Notes: generated by a model from the sequence alone, not told the origin. 40,948 nt of DNA from an uncultured Lachnospiraceae bacterium (GCA_910586275.1 CAJUIM010000013.1:1-40948); one strand, 5' to 3'. Positions 16,721 through 25,524 are shown, numbered from the stretch's first letter. Program-made: numbers and translations.

Positions 16721-18229
16721 ATGGACAGGGAAGAGAGAGGCGTACTGACAAAGGCAGAGAGGGAGGAATATCGGAAGGAAATAGAGGCAGTGATTGCCGG
16801 AGGGCCGTTTTCCGCTGACTGGGAATCGTTGTCGCAGTATGAGACGCCGGCTTGGTTCAGGCAGGCAAAGTTCGGCATTTTCGTACATTGGGGGCTGTAC
16901 AGCATTCCGGCATTCCATGACGAATGGTATGCAAGAAAGATGTATATTCAGGGTTCTCCGGAATATGAACACCATATCAAAACTTATGGGCAGCATAAAG
17001 ATTTCGGATACAAAGATTTTATACCGATGTTTCAGGCAGAAAAATTCGATGCCGAAGAATGGGCGGATATCTTCCGTCAGGCGGGAGCCAAGTATGTAGT
17101 TCCGGTGGCGGAACATCATGACGGCTTCCAAATGTACCGTTCCAGAATTTCCCGGTACAACGCGGCGCAGATGGGGCCGGGCAAGGATATTATCGGCAGC
17201 CTGAAAGAAGCATTGGAAAAAAGAGGCATGGTGTTCGGCACTTCTTCTCATCGGGCGGAACATCAGTGGTTCATGGGGAACGGGAAAGATTTTGAGAGCG
17301 ATATAAAGGAGCCGCTGAAATGCGGGGATTTTTACTGGCCCTCCGACCAGGAACAGCCGGATCAGATGGACAAATTATCCCGGCCGTATCCTACGGAAGA
17401 ATATTTGGAGGACTGGCTGCTGCGCACTTGCGAACTGGTTGACAGTTACCATCCCAGACTTTTGTATTTTGACTGGTGGATACAGCATGATGCTTATTCG
17501 AAGGTGCTGCCGATGCTGATGGCTTATTATTATAACCGGGGAGCGGAATACGGGTTTCCCGTGGGAGTCTGCTATAAGCAGGATGCCTGTGCTTTCGGCA
17601 GCGGCATTGTGGATGTGGAACGGGGGAAGTTTGCACAGGCCAAACCTTATTACTGGCAGACGGATACCGCAGTGGCCCGTAATTCTTGGTGCTATACGGA
17701 GAATCTGGATTATAAGGGGAGTTATGAACTGATCTGCTATTTATGCGATGTAGTCAGCAAGAACGGCAGCCTGCTGCTGAACATAGGGCCGAAAGGGGAC
17801 GGAAGCATTGCGCAGGAGGATAAGCAGATTCTGAGGGATATCGGAAGGTGGCTGGCCGTAAACGGGGAAGCCATATATGGCAGCAGGTGTTTCCGCTTTG
17901 CGGAGGAAGGCCCAACGGAGGAAACGGACGGCTCTTTTTCCGACGGCAGCGCCGCGGCATATACTCCGGCGGACTTCCGTTTTACGGCGGCCCATGGGAA
18001 TGTTTATGCCATCTGTCTGAAATTTCCGGAGGACGGGAAAGTCTCGGTACGTTCCCTTTATAAAGAGAAGAACATGAATAAAGCAGCTTTCCACGGAATC
18101 ATCCGAAACGTATCCGTGTTAGGGCATGAGGGGGAGGTTTCTTGGAATCAGGACGAGGACGGCCTGCATGTTTCCGCTCCGGGAATGAAAAGCGAATTTC
18201 CGGTAGTGATTAAGGTGGAGGTAAAATAA
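16721..18229 (+). CDS. GH29 alpha-L-fucosidase
   Basis: This 502-residue family 29 glycoside hydrolase has no signal peptide, so it acts inside the cell. Family motifs are FGIFVHWGLYS (about 51-61), VPVAEHHDGFQMY (about 127-139, with the substrate-binding His pair) and the nucleophile in LLYFDWWIQH (Asp251). SKNGSLLLNIGPKGDG marks the end of the barrel, followed by a C-terminal beta domain. The acid/base residue cannot be placed with confidence by eye. GGAGGCAAGGGG lies upstream of the ATG. In fucosylated xyloglucan, fucose caps the galactose, so this enzyme would act before GH42. Host mucin-type or milk glycans are an alternative fucose source. Confidence 0.92.
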   Translation: MDREERGVLTKAEREEYRKEIEAVIAGGPFSADWESLSQYETPAWFRQAKFGIFVHWGLYSIPAFHDEWYARKMYIQGSPEYEHHIKTYGQHKDFGYKDFIPMFQAEKFDAEEWADIFRQAGAKYVVPVAEHHDGFQMYRSRISRYNAAQMGPGKDIIGSLKEALEKRGMVFGTSSHRAEHQWFMGNGKDFESDIKEPLKCGDFYWPSDQEQPDQMDKLSRPYPTEEYLEDWLLRTCELVDSYHPRLLYFDWWIQHDAYSKVLPMLMAYYYNRGAEYGFPVGVCYKQDACAFGSGIVDVERGKFAQAKPYYWQTDTAVARNSWCYTENLDYKGSYELICYLCDVVSKNGSLLLNIGPKGDGSIAQEDKQILRDIGRWLAVNGEAIYGSRCFRFAEEGPTEETDGSFSDGSAAAYTPADFRFTAAHGNVYAICLKFPEDGKVSVRSLYKEKNMNKAAFHGIIRNVSVLGHEGEVSWNQDEDGLHVSAPGMKSEFPVVIKVEVK

Positions 18230-18348
18230 CAGAACATCCTGCCGCAGAGGAGCCGGAGCCGAGTAAGGAGACTGCCCCAAGGACAGGAATTACCGTGGCA
18301 GTTAAGGGCGTGGGGAAGAACTGCGGTATTGGAATGGAGAGTAAGAAG

Positions 18349-20526
18349 ATGAAAATAAGTGAGGGGATTAAGGAAAAAGCAGAGATTCTGCTGGTTCAGC
18401 TTACGCTGGATGAAAAGATCGGCATGATACACGGAGACGGGCTGTTTCGGACAAAGCCGGTGGAAAGGCTGGGGATTCCGGCACTTTACATGTCCGACGG
18501 ACCTATGGGGGTAAGGGCGGAGTTCCGGGACGATGCTTGGATCCCATCAGGAGACACAGAAGACTATGTGACCTATCTGCCCAGCAATTCCGCCATTGCC
18601 GCCACTTGGAACCGGGAACTGGCCTATGAATGCGGCAGCGTTTTGGGCGAGGAGGCCAGAGGCCGGGGAAAAGATGTGATTTTGGCTCCCGGCATCAATA
18701 TAAAGAGAAGTCCCTTAAACGGCAGGAACTTTGAATATATGAGTGAGGATCCATATTTAACGGCAGAACAATGCGTGCCCCTGATCAGAGGAATACAAAA
18801 GCACGACGTGGCGGCCTGCGTAAAACATTTTGCGGTAAACAGTCAGGAAACACAGCGTCTCTGGGTGGATACGGAAGTCAGTGAGAGGGCGCTGCGGGAA
18901 ATTTACCTTCCCGCCTTTGAGGCAGCGGTGAACCGGGCGGACTCTTATTCCGTCATGGGAGCGTATAATCTGGTCCGCGGAGAGCATTGCTGTGAAAGCC
19001 ACTTTCTGCTGAATGAAATACTCCGAAAAGAATGGGGCTATGAAGGGGCGGTCATTTCCGACTGGGGAGCAGTCCACCAGACAAAAGAGGCTGCGGCCGG
19101 CGGCTTGGACTTGGAAATGTCGGTGACCAATAACTTTGACGAATACTGTCTGGCACAGCCCTTGAAAAAAGCCGTGGAAGACGGTGAAATAGAAGAAGAG
19201 GCAGTCAATGAAAAAGTAAGGCATCTTTTGTGGCTGATGCTGACGCTGCATATGCTGGATGTGGATATTGAGAAAAAGACCGTTCTGCCTGCGAAGCGGA
19301 AAACCGGCTGCTATAACATACCGGAGCATAGGAAAGTGACCTTGCGGACAGCCAGGGAAGCCATTGTCCTGCTGAAAAATGAGGGACAATGCCTTCCGCT
19401 TAAGCAGGAGAAACTAAAAAAACTGCTTATTATCGGACAGAACGGAAACCGGATTCATTCCGACGGCGGAGGCAGCGCAGAGATCAAAGCCTTATATGAG
19501 ATATCGCCGTTAATGGGTCTGATGAGCCGTCTGGGCGGGAACTGCCAAATAAAGTTTGTCAGAGGATATTATGAGGACGAAGTGATAGGGGACGGAAAGA
19601 ACTGGCAGGAAGACAGCCTGAAAGAAGGCGGCGGGAAAGAAAGAGACAGCATCCGCATCAGCGAAGAAATAGCCGGCAGACGCAGGGCATTGCTGGAAGA
19701 AGCCGTAACATATGCCAAAGAATATGACCACGTCATCTTTATAGGCGGCCTGAATCACGAATACGATTTGGAAGGGCAGGACAGAACAGACATGAAACTG
19801 CCCTACGGACAGGATGAAGTAATAGAGGCAGTGCTGGAAGCGAATCCCGATACTGTCATTGTCATGGTGGCAGGCTCCCCCATAGAGATGGGCCGATGGG
19901 AGAAAAGGGCAAAGGCTATTGTATGGAACTGGTATGCAGGGATGGAAACCGGCAATGCCTTAGCCGAAATCCTGCTGGGCGAAGTGAACCCCTCCGGGAA
20001 ACTTCCGGAAAGCTTTCCTTATAGCCATAAGGACTGCAGTGCCCACTGCGTAGGAGATTTTGCGGAGGAAAGATTGCTGCATTACCGGGAAGGCATCTAT
20101 GTAGGCTATCGGTATTACGAGAAAAATAATGTGCCGGTACAGTACTGCTTCGGCCATGGCCTGTCCTATGCCGCATTTGCCTATAGCGATATGAGCGTTG
20201 TCAAACAGGAAATGGCCGGCGAACTGGAGATAACGGTAAGCTGCTGCATACGGAATACAGGAGAATGTGCGGGAAAGGAGACAGTACAGCTTTATATTAA
20301 GGATAAGAGCGGAATGGCCGATAAGCCGGTGAAGGAATTACGAGGCTATACGAAAGTGGAACTGGCATCCGGAGAGAGCCAGAGAGTGAGCATGCGGCTG
20401 TCCAAGAGAGACTTTGCCTATTATGACGAAAGGATGGGGGCATTTCGGGTAAATCCGGGAGAATATGAGATTATCCTCGCAGCCTCCCTGCAGGATGAGA
20501 GACTACGGAATAATGTCTGGGTGTAG
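18349..20526 (+). CDS. GH3 beta-glucosidase
   Basis: This 725-residue family 3 enzyme has no signal peptide. The N-terminal barrel (about 1-300) carries LYMSDGPMGVR, KHFAVNSQETQR and the nucleophile in GAVISDWGAVH (Asp238). The alpha/beta sandwich (about 330-560) has VIFIGGLNHEYDLEGQDR and MVAGSPIEM. A fibronectin type III-like domain ends the protein (about 610-725, ELRGYTKVELASGESQRV). The likely start is ATG 18349 with GGAGAG upstream; ATG 18334 or GTG 18295 in frame are possible but less family-like. It would cleave the beta-1,4-glucan backbone from the non-reducing end after side chains are removed. It is the last gene of the operon, and palindrome B begins 11 bp after its stop. Confidence 0.92.
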   Translation: MKISEGIKEKAEILLVQLTLDEKIGMIHGDGLFRTKPVERLGIPALYMSDGPMGVRAEFRDDAWIPSGDTEDYVTYLPSNSAIAATWNRELAYECGSVLGEEARGRGKDVILAPGINIKRSPLNGRNFEYMSEDPYLTAEQCVPLIRGIQKHDVAACVKHFAVNSQETQRLWVDTEVSERALREIYLPAFEAAVNRADSYSVMGAYNLVRGEHCCESHFLLNEILRKEWGYEGAVISDWGAVHQTKEAAAGGLDLEMSVTNNFDEYCLAQPLKKAVEDGEIEEEAVNEKVRHLLWLMLTLHMLDVDIEKKTVLPAKRKTGCYNIPEHRKVTLRTAREAIVLLKNEGQCLPLKQEKLKKLLIIGQNGNRIHSDGGGSAEIKALYEISPLMGLMSRLGGNCQIKFVRGYYEDEVIGDGKNWQEDSLKEGGGKERDSIRISEEIAGRRRALLEEAVTYAKEYDHVIFIGGLNHEYDLEGQDRTDMKLPYGQDEVIEAVLEANPDTVIVMVAGSPIEMGRWEKRAKAIVWNWYAGMETGNALAEILLGEVNPSGKLPESFPYSHKDCSAHCVGDFAEERLLHYREGIYVGYRYYEKNNVPVQYCFGHGLSYAAFAYSDMSVVKQEMAGELEITVSCCIRNTGECAGKETVQLYIKDKSGMADKPVKELRGYTKVELASGESQRVSMRLSKRDFAYYDERMGAFRVNPGEYEIILAASLQDERLRNNVWV

Positions 20527-20536
20527 GGGGGAGGAC

Positions 20537-21037
20537 GCAACCGGCGGCCGGTTCCGGCCTGTGCTTTGGGTGGGGTTTTTGCGGCAGGTGATGCCTGTGG
20601 CCGGCCTGTGGGTGGGGCGGCAATATAATTTCTGCGTCAAAAAGGAGATATTTCTAACTGTTTTCCCTAGCGGATTTACTGCCAACGGCGGCTAAACTCC
20701 CTTCGGTCAGACAACGCCGCCTAGAGCGTGTTTGAAAATTCATTCCCGGCATCTGCACGCCCCAATTTGCGTGATTTTTGTGCCAAATTCAGGTTACATA
20801 GCCCGCTATGCGCCCTTCCTTTGGCACAAATCTCCCACAAATTGTGACGCACATCTACCAGAAAGCAATTTTCAAACACGCTCTAAGATGGCAGTAAATC
20901 CGCCAAGGAAAACAGTAAGAAATATCATCCCTTTTTCCGAAGAAATTATATTGCCGCCCCACCCACAGGCCGGCCACAGACATCACCTGCCGCAAAAACC
21001 CCACCCAAAGCACAGCCCGAAACCAGCCGCCGGTTGC
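20537..21037. repeat. Palindrome B: variable-arm inverted repeat with conserved core, interrupted by a MITE
   Basis: Arms 20537-20683 and 20890-21037 are near-perfect inverted copies of about 147 bp with a few mismatches and one indel. The core blocks match palindrome A: ATTTCTAACTGTTTT (20650-20664), the centre CGGCGGCTAAACTCCC... (20687-20722) and AAAACAGTAAGAAAT (20919-20933). The stem between the blocks (TTTACTGCC/GGCAGTAAA) differs from that of A and C but is self-complementary. MITE copy 2 is inserted in the central loop. Its position right after the GH3 stop means the transcript could form a very large hairpin there. Confidence 0.9.
20724..20883. mobile_element. MITE copy 2, nested in the loop of palindrome B
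   Basis: This 160-bp element has perfect terminal inverted repeats GAGCGTGTTTGAAAATT/AATTTTCAAACACGCTC and flanking TA at 20722-20723 and 20884-20885. An inner inverted pair TTTGTGCCAAA/TTTGGCACAAA allows a long two-part hairpin. No ORF is present. Its insertion splits the conserved core of palindrome B between CCGCCT and AAGATGGCAG, so the palindrome predates the MITE. Confidence 0.9.
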
Positions 21038-21139
21038 TGTGAACGGAATTATAGTTAAATGCCGGCTGTATCAAAACACAAATTTTAATATTATAACAAA
21101 CATTTTACTGCCAGCATTATTACACTCAGCCAATACACA

Positions 21140-21471
21140 GCATGAAAGGGGAACGAGTGATTGGCATGGCTGGCCGGTGTATGGCTTTCCTTTCCGCAGC
21201 AGGGCGGCAGCGATAGGCATTGGTTGGATTTCATAAGAAAAAATGGCGAGATTTCTTACTGCTTTTTCCCGCAGGGATTCTGCCGTTTCAGGCGGCGTTG
21301 TCTGACCGAAGGGAGTTTAGCCGCCGTGGCAGAAACCCTGCGGGAAAAAACAGTTAGAAATCCCCCATTTTTGACATTGAAATCCAACCAATGCCTATCG
21401 CTGCCGCCCTGCTGCGGAAAGGAAAGCCATACACCGGCCAGCCATGCCAATCACTCGTTCCCCTTTCATGC
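21140..21471. repeat. Palindrome C: variable-arm inverted repeat, core in opposite orientation
   Basis: Outer arms 21140-21233 and 21378-21471 are perfect inverted copies over 94 bp, unrelated to the arms of A or B. The core is present in reverse orientation: ATTTCTTACTGC (21250-21261), the centre GGCGGCGTTGTCTGACC... (21291-21325) and AACAGTTAGAAAT (21349-21361). The internal stem CCCGCAGGGATTCTGCC pairs with GGCAGAAACCCTGCGGG. About 100 bp separate it from palindrome B, and no gene lies between them. Confidence 0.9.
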
Positions 21472-21532
21472 GTCCGCCCCACCCCACCCCCATCTCCAAG
21501 AAACCCTATTTATGCCCAAAAGCCAAATAGCT

Positions 21533-21561
21533 TTGAAGTTTCCGCCGGAAAATGTTATACT
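21533..21561 (+). promoter_or_regulatory. Promoter of the thymidylate kinase gene
   Basis: TTGAAG (21533-21538), a 17-bp spacer, and TATACT (21556-21561), placed 32 bp before the start codon and just after palindrome C. Confidence 0.6.
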
Positions 21562-21593
21562 TATGAAAAATCAGGAAGAGAGGAACGGGAAGC

Positions 21594-22247
21594 ATGGAAA
21601 ATCAGGGGCAGGACGGGACGAAAAACAAAGGGAAGTTTATTGCATTTGAAGGAATCGACGGAAGCGGAAAGAGCACGCAGGTGCAGCTGCTGGCGGAACG
21701 GCTGAAGGAAAATCATATTGACTGTTACGCCACAATGGAGCCTACGCATGCCCCGATCGGGGCATTTCTCCGGGAAATTCTCATGGGTAAAAGAAAAGCC
21801 GACCCAAGGGTAACGGCCGCCCTGTTTGCGGCTGATCGGCTGGATCACCTTCTGAATGAAGAAGACGGGATTGCGGCAAAAGTTGCTGCCGGCGCCACCG
21901 TGATTACAGACAGATATTATTTCTCATCTTACGCCTACCACAGCGGTGACATGCCCATGGAATGGGTCATTGGGTTAAACGAACAGAGCCGGGAAGTGCT
22001 CCGGCCCACCGTCACTGTTTTTATTGATATCAATGCCGATACGGCAATGGAGCGGATTCTTAAGAACAGGGATCATCAGGAACTCTTTGAAAAAAAATCA
22101 AAGCTGGCGGAAGTGAGGATGAATTACTTCGAGGCATTTGACAAACTGAAAGACACCGAAGAAATCATTATTGTCGACGGAAACGGGAGTCCCAAGGAAA
22201 TAGCGGAAGAGATCTGGGAGGCGGTAAAAATATATTGGATGGAGTGA
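21594..22247 (+). CDS. tmk: Thymidylate kinase (dTMP kinase)
   Basis: This 217-residue P-loop kinase phosphorylates dTMP to dTDP with ATP. The Walker A is FEGIDGSGKSTQ (about 18-29), the substrate-binding DR motif is in TDRYYFSSYAYHSG (about 104-117), and the segment RDHQELFEKKSKLAEVRMNY (about 161-180) matches the family's helical region after the lid. Length fits tmk (about 205-215). AGAGAGGAACGGG precedes the ATG. It forms its own unit between palindrome C and cheB. A deoxynucleoside kinase of the same superfamily is the alternative, since the DR segment is slightly unusual. Confidence 0.82.
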   Translation: MENQGQDGTKNKGKFIAFEGIDGSGKSTQVQLLAERLKENHIDCYATMEPTHAPIGAFLREILMGKRKADPRVTAALFAADRLDHLLNEEDGIAAKVAAGATVITDRYYFSSYAYHSGDMPMEWVIGLNEQSREVLRPTVTVFIDINADTAMERILKNRDHQELFEKKSKLAEVRMNYFEAFDKLKDTEEIIIVDGNGSPKEIAEEIWEAVKIYWME

Positions 22248-22375
22248 TTCGGAATTTCCTGTTTTTCCCCGTTTATAAAAGTTTTATTAAATACTGTTTT
22301 TTTCCAAAGCAATTTGTTACAATAGAACAAAATCGAACTGGCAAAGAAAATGATTGGTAAAGGTGAGACAGAAAA

Positions 22376-23395
22376 ATGCGGAAAATTAAAGTATTGGTAG
22401 TGGAAGATTCGGCAGTGTTCCGTGAGATGCTGGTGAAAGGACTGGAGGAAGATCCGGGAATCGAAGTAGTGGCCACGGCGGAGGATCCTTTTCAGGCAAG
22501 GGATGCCATTGAGCAGGAACAGCCGGATGTAATGACTTTGGACATAGAGATGCCGAAGATGAGCGGCATAGACTTTCTGAAAAGACTGATGCCTCAGTAT
22601 CCTATGCCGGTCATTATGCTGAGTGGGCTGAATGGAAAAGTGTTTGAGGCAATGGCGGCGGGGGCCGTGGATTTCGTGCATAAGCCGGTAAACCTTTCGC
22701 CGGCCAACGTCAAGGAATTCATCCGTCAGGAACTGATTGCGAAAGTCAAGATAGCGGCATCGGTGGATGTAGGGAAGCTGGTGCGCCGGGAGAGGACATA
22801 TCCGGTCCGGGAAGTGCGGCTGACGACGAACAACTGCGTCATTGCCATAGGGGCTTCCACCGGAGGGCCTGAGGCAATCCGGGAAGTCATCAGCGGGTTC
22901 GGGAAAGACATTCCGGGAGTGGTCGTGGTGCAGCATATGCCTGCGGGATTTACGCACACATATGCGGAACGGCTGGACAGGCTCTGCGAGGTGACCGTAA
23001 AGGAAGCGGAAGACGGGGATGAGGTAAAGCAGGGGCATGTCCTGATTGCGCCGGGCGGATATCAGATGCGCTTGGTAAAGAAGGATCTGAAATATTATGT
23101 TTCGGTAAAAGAAGAACCGAAGGTAAGCGGCCACTGTCCTTCCGTGGATGTGCTTTTTGACTCCGTGGCGAAAGCGGCAAAGGCTGAGTCCATAGGCGTT
23201 ATTCTGACGGGCATGGGCGGTGACGGTTCCAAGGGCATGAAAGAGATGAAGAACTGCGGGGCGGTGACCATCGGACAGGATGAGGAAACCTGTGTGGTAT
23301 ACGGAATGCCCAAAGTGGCATATGATATTGGTGCAGTGACATATCAGGTGCCGCTTGGGAATGTGGCGGATAAGATATATGATATATTGACCTAA
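22376..23395 (+). CDS. cheB: CheB: chemotaxis response regulator and glutamate methylesterase
   Basis: This 339-residue protein has an N-terminal receiver (Glu10-Asp11, phospho-acceptor Asp56 in TLDIEMP, Lys103 in HKP). The C-terminal methylesterase domain (about 150-339) has the full catalytic triad: Ser161 in IGASTGG, His187 in VVQHMP and Asp283 in GMGGDG. It would remove methyl groups from chemoreceptors and deamidate glutamines. AAAGGTGAG lies upstream of the ATG. It is followed 26 bp later by a short cheA. No cheR, cheW or receptor gene is in the window, so its substrates must be elsewhere or absent. Confidence 0.93.
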   Translation: MRKIKVLVVEDSAVFREMLVKGLEEDPGIEVVATAEDPFQARDAIEQEQPDVMTLDIEMPKMSGIDFLKRLMPQYPMPVIMLSGLNGKVFEAMAAGAVDFVHKPVNLSPANVKEFIRQELIAKVKIAASVDVGKLVRRERTYPVREVRLTTNNCVIAIGASTGGPEAIREVISGFGKDIPGVVVVQHMPAGFTHTYAERLDRLCEVTVKEAEDGDEVKQGHVLIAPGGYQMRLVKKDLKYYVSVKEEPKVSGHCPSVDVLFDSVAKAAKAESIGVILTGMGGDGSKGMKEMKNCGAVTIGQDEETCVVYGMPKVAYDIGAVTYQVPLGNVADKIYDILT

Positions 23396-23420
23396 TCAGG
23401 AAAGGAGTAATGTTATAAAT

Positions 23421-24749
23421 ATGGGAGAAAGTTTCAGTCCGGAAGGGATGCTGGATTCCTATTTATATGAGTGCTTCCAATTGTTGGAACAGATGGAAGA
23501 CATTGTGCTTTCGGGAGAGGCGGATGCTTTTTTCGATACGGAAGACATTCAGGAAATCTTCCGTATCCTGCATACGATTAAAGGAGCATCCGGCATTATG
23601 ATGTATGATAATATCGGTATGGCCGCGCATAGGCTGGAAGATGTTTTTTACTATCTGCGGGAAGCCGGAGCGGGTGAACTGCCAAAGGAAGGGCTGTCGG
23701 AATGTATTTTTTCGGCGGCCGAGTTTATGGCGGGGGAACTGAATAAAATAAAAGAGGGAAGGAATCCCGACGGGGATCCGGAAAAAGTCATCCGAAAGGC
23801 AGAGGAATACCTGGAGACATTAAAGGACGAACTTCGGGAACGGGGGACGGAACTGCCGCCGGAGAAAGAAGACGTCCGGTCGGGAAAGTATTACAATGCG
23901 CCCGAAAGGAAGAATAGACCGAGAAAGCCGGTGAAGATAGATCTGGGGATAGAGCCGGAAGAGAAAACGGAAGTGCATCCGGGCGATTATATCATTGTCA
24001 ATAAGAGGCAGCGCGGCAAAGAGGCTCTTATAGGGGTGCGTGTCAGTAAGCTGGAGGAAATTACGGCACTGACGAAAAAACTGTCGCAGCTGGATAAAGA
24101 AGCGGACGGAATGGAAACGGAAGCATTCAGGGAACAGATGCATGAGATTGCGCAGGAACTGAAGAAGGCGGTGTATGACATAAGGAAAACACCCATCGCC
24201 ACTGTTTTCCGGCGGATGAACTTGGCTGTCTATGACCTTTCCAATAAACTGTCCAAGGATATAGAATTCGAGACTGAGGGGGAGGGGCTGCTGGTGGACA
24301 GAACCGTGGCGGAGCAGCTGACGGAACCTCTGATGCATATGGTGCGGAACGCGGCCGATCACGGGATCGAAAGCGTGGAAGAGAGAAAACGGCTGGGGAA
24401 GCCGGTCAAAGGAACCATATGGCTGACGGCAAAGAAGAGAAAGAAGCGGCTGTTCCTTTCGGTAAGGAATGACGGAAGAGAACTGGATGCGAAGAAAATC
24501 TTGGAACGGGCAAAGGAAAAAGGATTTGCGGAGAAGACTGCCGATTTTCAGGAATATTCGGAAGAAGAGATTTTTGCCATGATTACCACTCCCGGCTTTT
24601 CCACTATGGAAAAGGTGACGGAAATATCGGGAAGAGGGATCGGCATGGATATTGTGGCATGTCGGGTGAAAGAATTAGGAGGCGCCTTACGGATCAGGAA
24701 TATACGGGGAAAAGGCGTGGAAATGACAATGGAAGTGCCGATAGATTGA
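23421..24749 (+). CDS. cheA: Short CheA-type histidine kinase without CheW-like domain
   Basis: This 442-residue protein is far shorter than standard CheA (about 650-700). The P1/Hpt domain (about 8-110) has the phospho-acceptor His51 in HTIKGASGIM. A charged linker follows (about 115-200), then a dimerisation-like helical pair (about 205-270). The HATPase domain (about 290-442) has MVRNAADHG (Asn310), PGFST and GRGIGMD. It ends at the HATPase domain, so the P5 CheW-like coupling domain is missing, and no P2 is obvious. The G1 box reads NDGRELD where CheA normally has DDGRG, losing one Asp and one Gly of the DxGxG motif, so ATP binding may be weakened. AAAGGAG lies 13 nt upstream of the start, an unusually long spacing. 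Confidence 0.85.
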   Translation: MGESFSPEGMLDSYLYECFQLLEQMEDIVLSGEADAFFDTEDIQEIFRILHTIKGASGIMMYDNIGMAAHRLEDVFYYLREAGAGELPKEGLSECIFSAAEFMAGELNKIKEGRNPDGDPEKVIRKAEEYLETLKDELRERGTELPPEKEDVRSGKYYNAPERKNRPRKPVKIDLGIEPEEKTEVHPGDYIIVNKRQRGKEALIGVRVSKLEEITALTKKLSQLDKEADGMETEAFREQMHEIAQELKKAVYDIRKTPIATVFRRMNLAVYDLSNKLSKDIEFETEGEGLLVDRTVAEQLTEPLMHMVRNAADHGIESVEERKRLGKPVKGTIWLTAKKRKKRLFLSVRNDGRELDAKKILERAKEKGFAEKTADFQEYSEEEIFAMITTPGFSTMEKVTEISGRGIGMDIVACRVKELGGALRIRNIRGKGVEMTMEVPID

Positions 24750-24831
24750 ATTTACATCTTTTCGGAAAGGAACGGATGTGTTACAATGGATTCAGATTTT
24801 TACCGGAATAAGAAAATAAGGGGTGGAGAAT

Positions 24832-25524
24832 ATGGAGAGAATATTGCTGAAACTCAGTGGGGAAGCGTTGGCAGGCGAGAAGAAAACAGGCTTTGACGAA
24901 GAAACGGTGAAGGGCGTGGCACTGCAGGTAAGCAAGCTTGTGGAAAGCACGCAAGTGGGCATCGTAATCGGAGGAGGGAATTTCTGGCGTGGGCGTTCCA
25001 GTGAGCATATAGACCGGACGAAAGCGGATCAGATCGGCATGCTGGCTACGGTGATGAACTGCATCTATGTATCGGAAATTTTCCGTTCCGCAGGGATGGA
25101 GACAGAAATACTCACACCGTTTTCCTGCGGTTCTTTTACCAAAATGTTTTCCAAGGATAAGGCGAATAAATATTTTAAGCAGGGAAAAGTGGTATTTTTC
25201 GCCGGAGGCACCGGGCATCCTTATTTCTCCACGGATACAGGGGTGGTACTGAGGGCAGTGGAAGTGGAGGCGGATGTTATATTGCTGGCGAAAGCGGTAG
25301 ACGGCGTATATGATTCCGACCCAAGATCCAATCCCGACGCAAAGAAGTACGGGGAAGTGTCTATAGATGAAGTGATTGCGAAAAACCTTCAGGTAGTGGA
25401 TATGACGGCTTCCATTCTGGCACGGGATAATAGGATGCCTATGTGGGTGTTCGGGCTGAACGAGCCGGACAGCATTGTGAATGCGGTGAAAGGTGATTTC
25501 AGGGGCACTAAGGTGACGGTTTAG
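24832..25524 (+). CDS. pyrH: UMP kinase
   Basis: This 230-residue amino-acid-kinase-family enzyme converts UMP to UDP with ATP in pyrimidine synthesis. Motifs are LLKLSGEALAG at the N-terminus, IGGGNFWRG (nucleotide/substrate loop), VFFAGGTGHPYFSTD and VDGVYDSDPR. Length is typical for a bacterial PyrH hexamer subunit. ATG 24832 is preferred, with AAGGGGTGGAG directly upstream; a GTG at 24823 in frame lies inside that ribosome site. It heads the conserved pyrH-frr-uppS-cdsA-dxr-rseP run. rpsB-tsf, common upstream in Firmicutes, are not here; a cheA gene ends 82 bp before it. Confidence 0.96.
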   Translation: MERILLKLSGEALAGEKKTGFDEETVKGVALQVSKLVESTQVGIVIGGGNFWRGRSSEHIDRTKADQIGMLATVMNCIYVSEIFRSAGMETEILTPFSCGSFTKMFSKDKANKYFKQGKVVFFAGGTGHPYFSTDTGVVLRAVEVEADVILLAKAVDGVYDSDPRSNPDAKKYGEVSIDEVIAKNLQVVDMTASILARDNRMPMWVFGLNEPDSIVNAVKGDFRGTKVTV

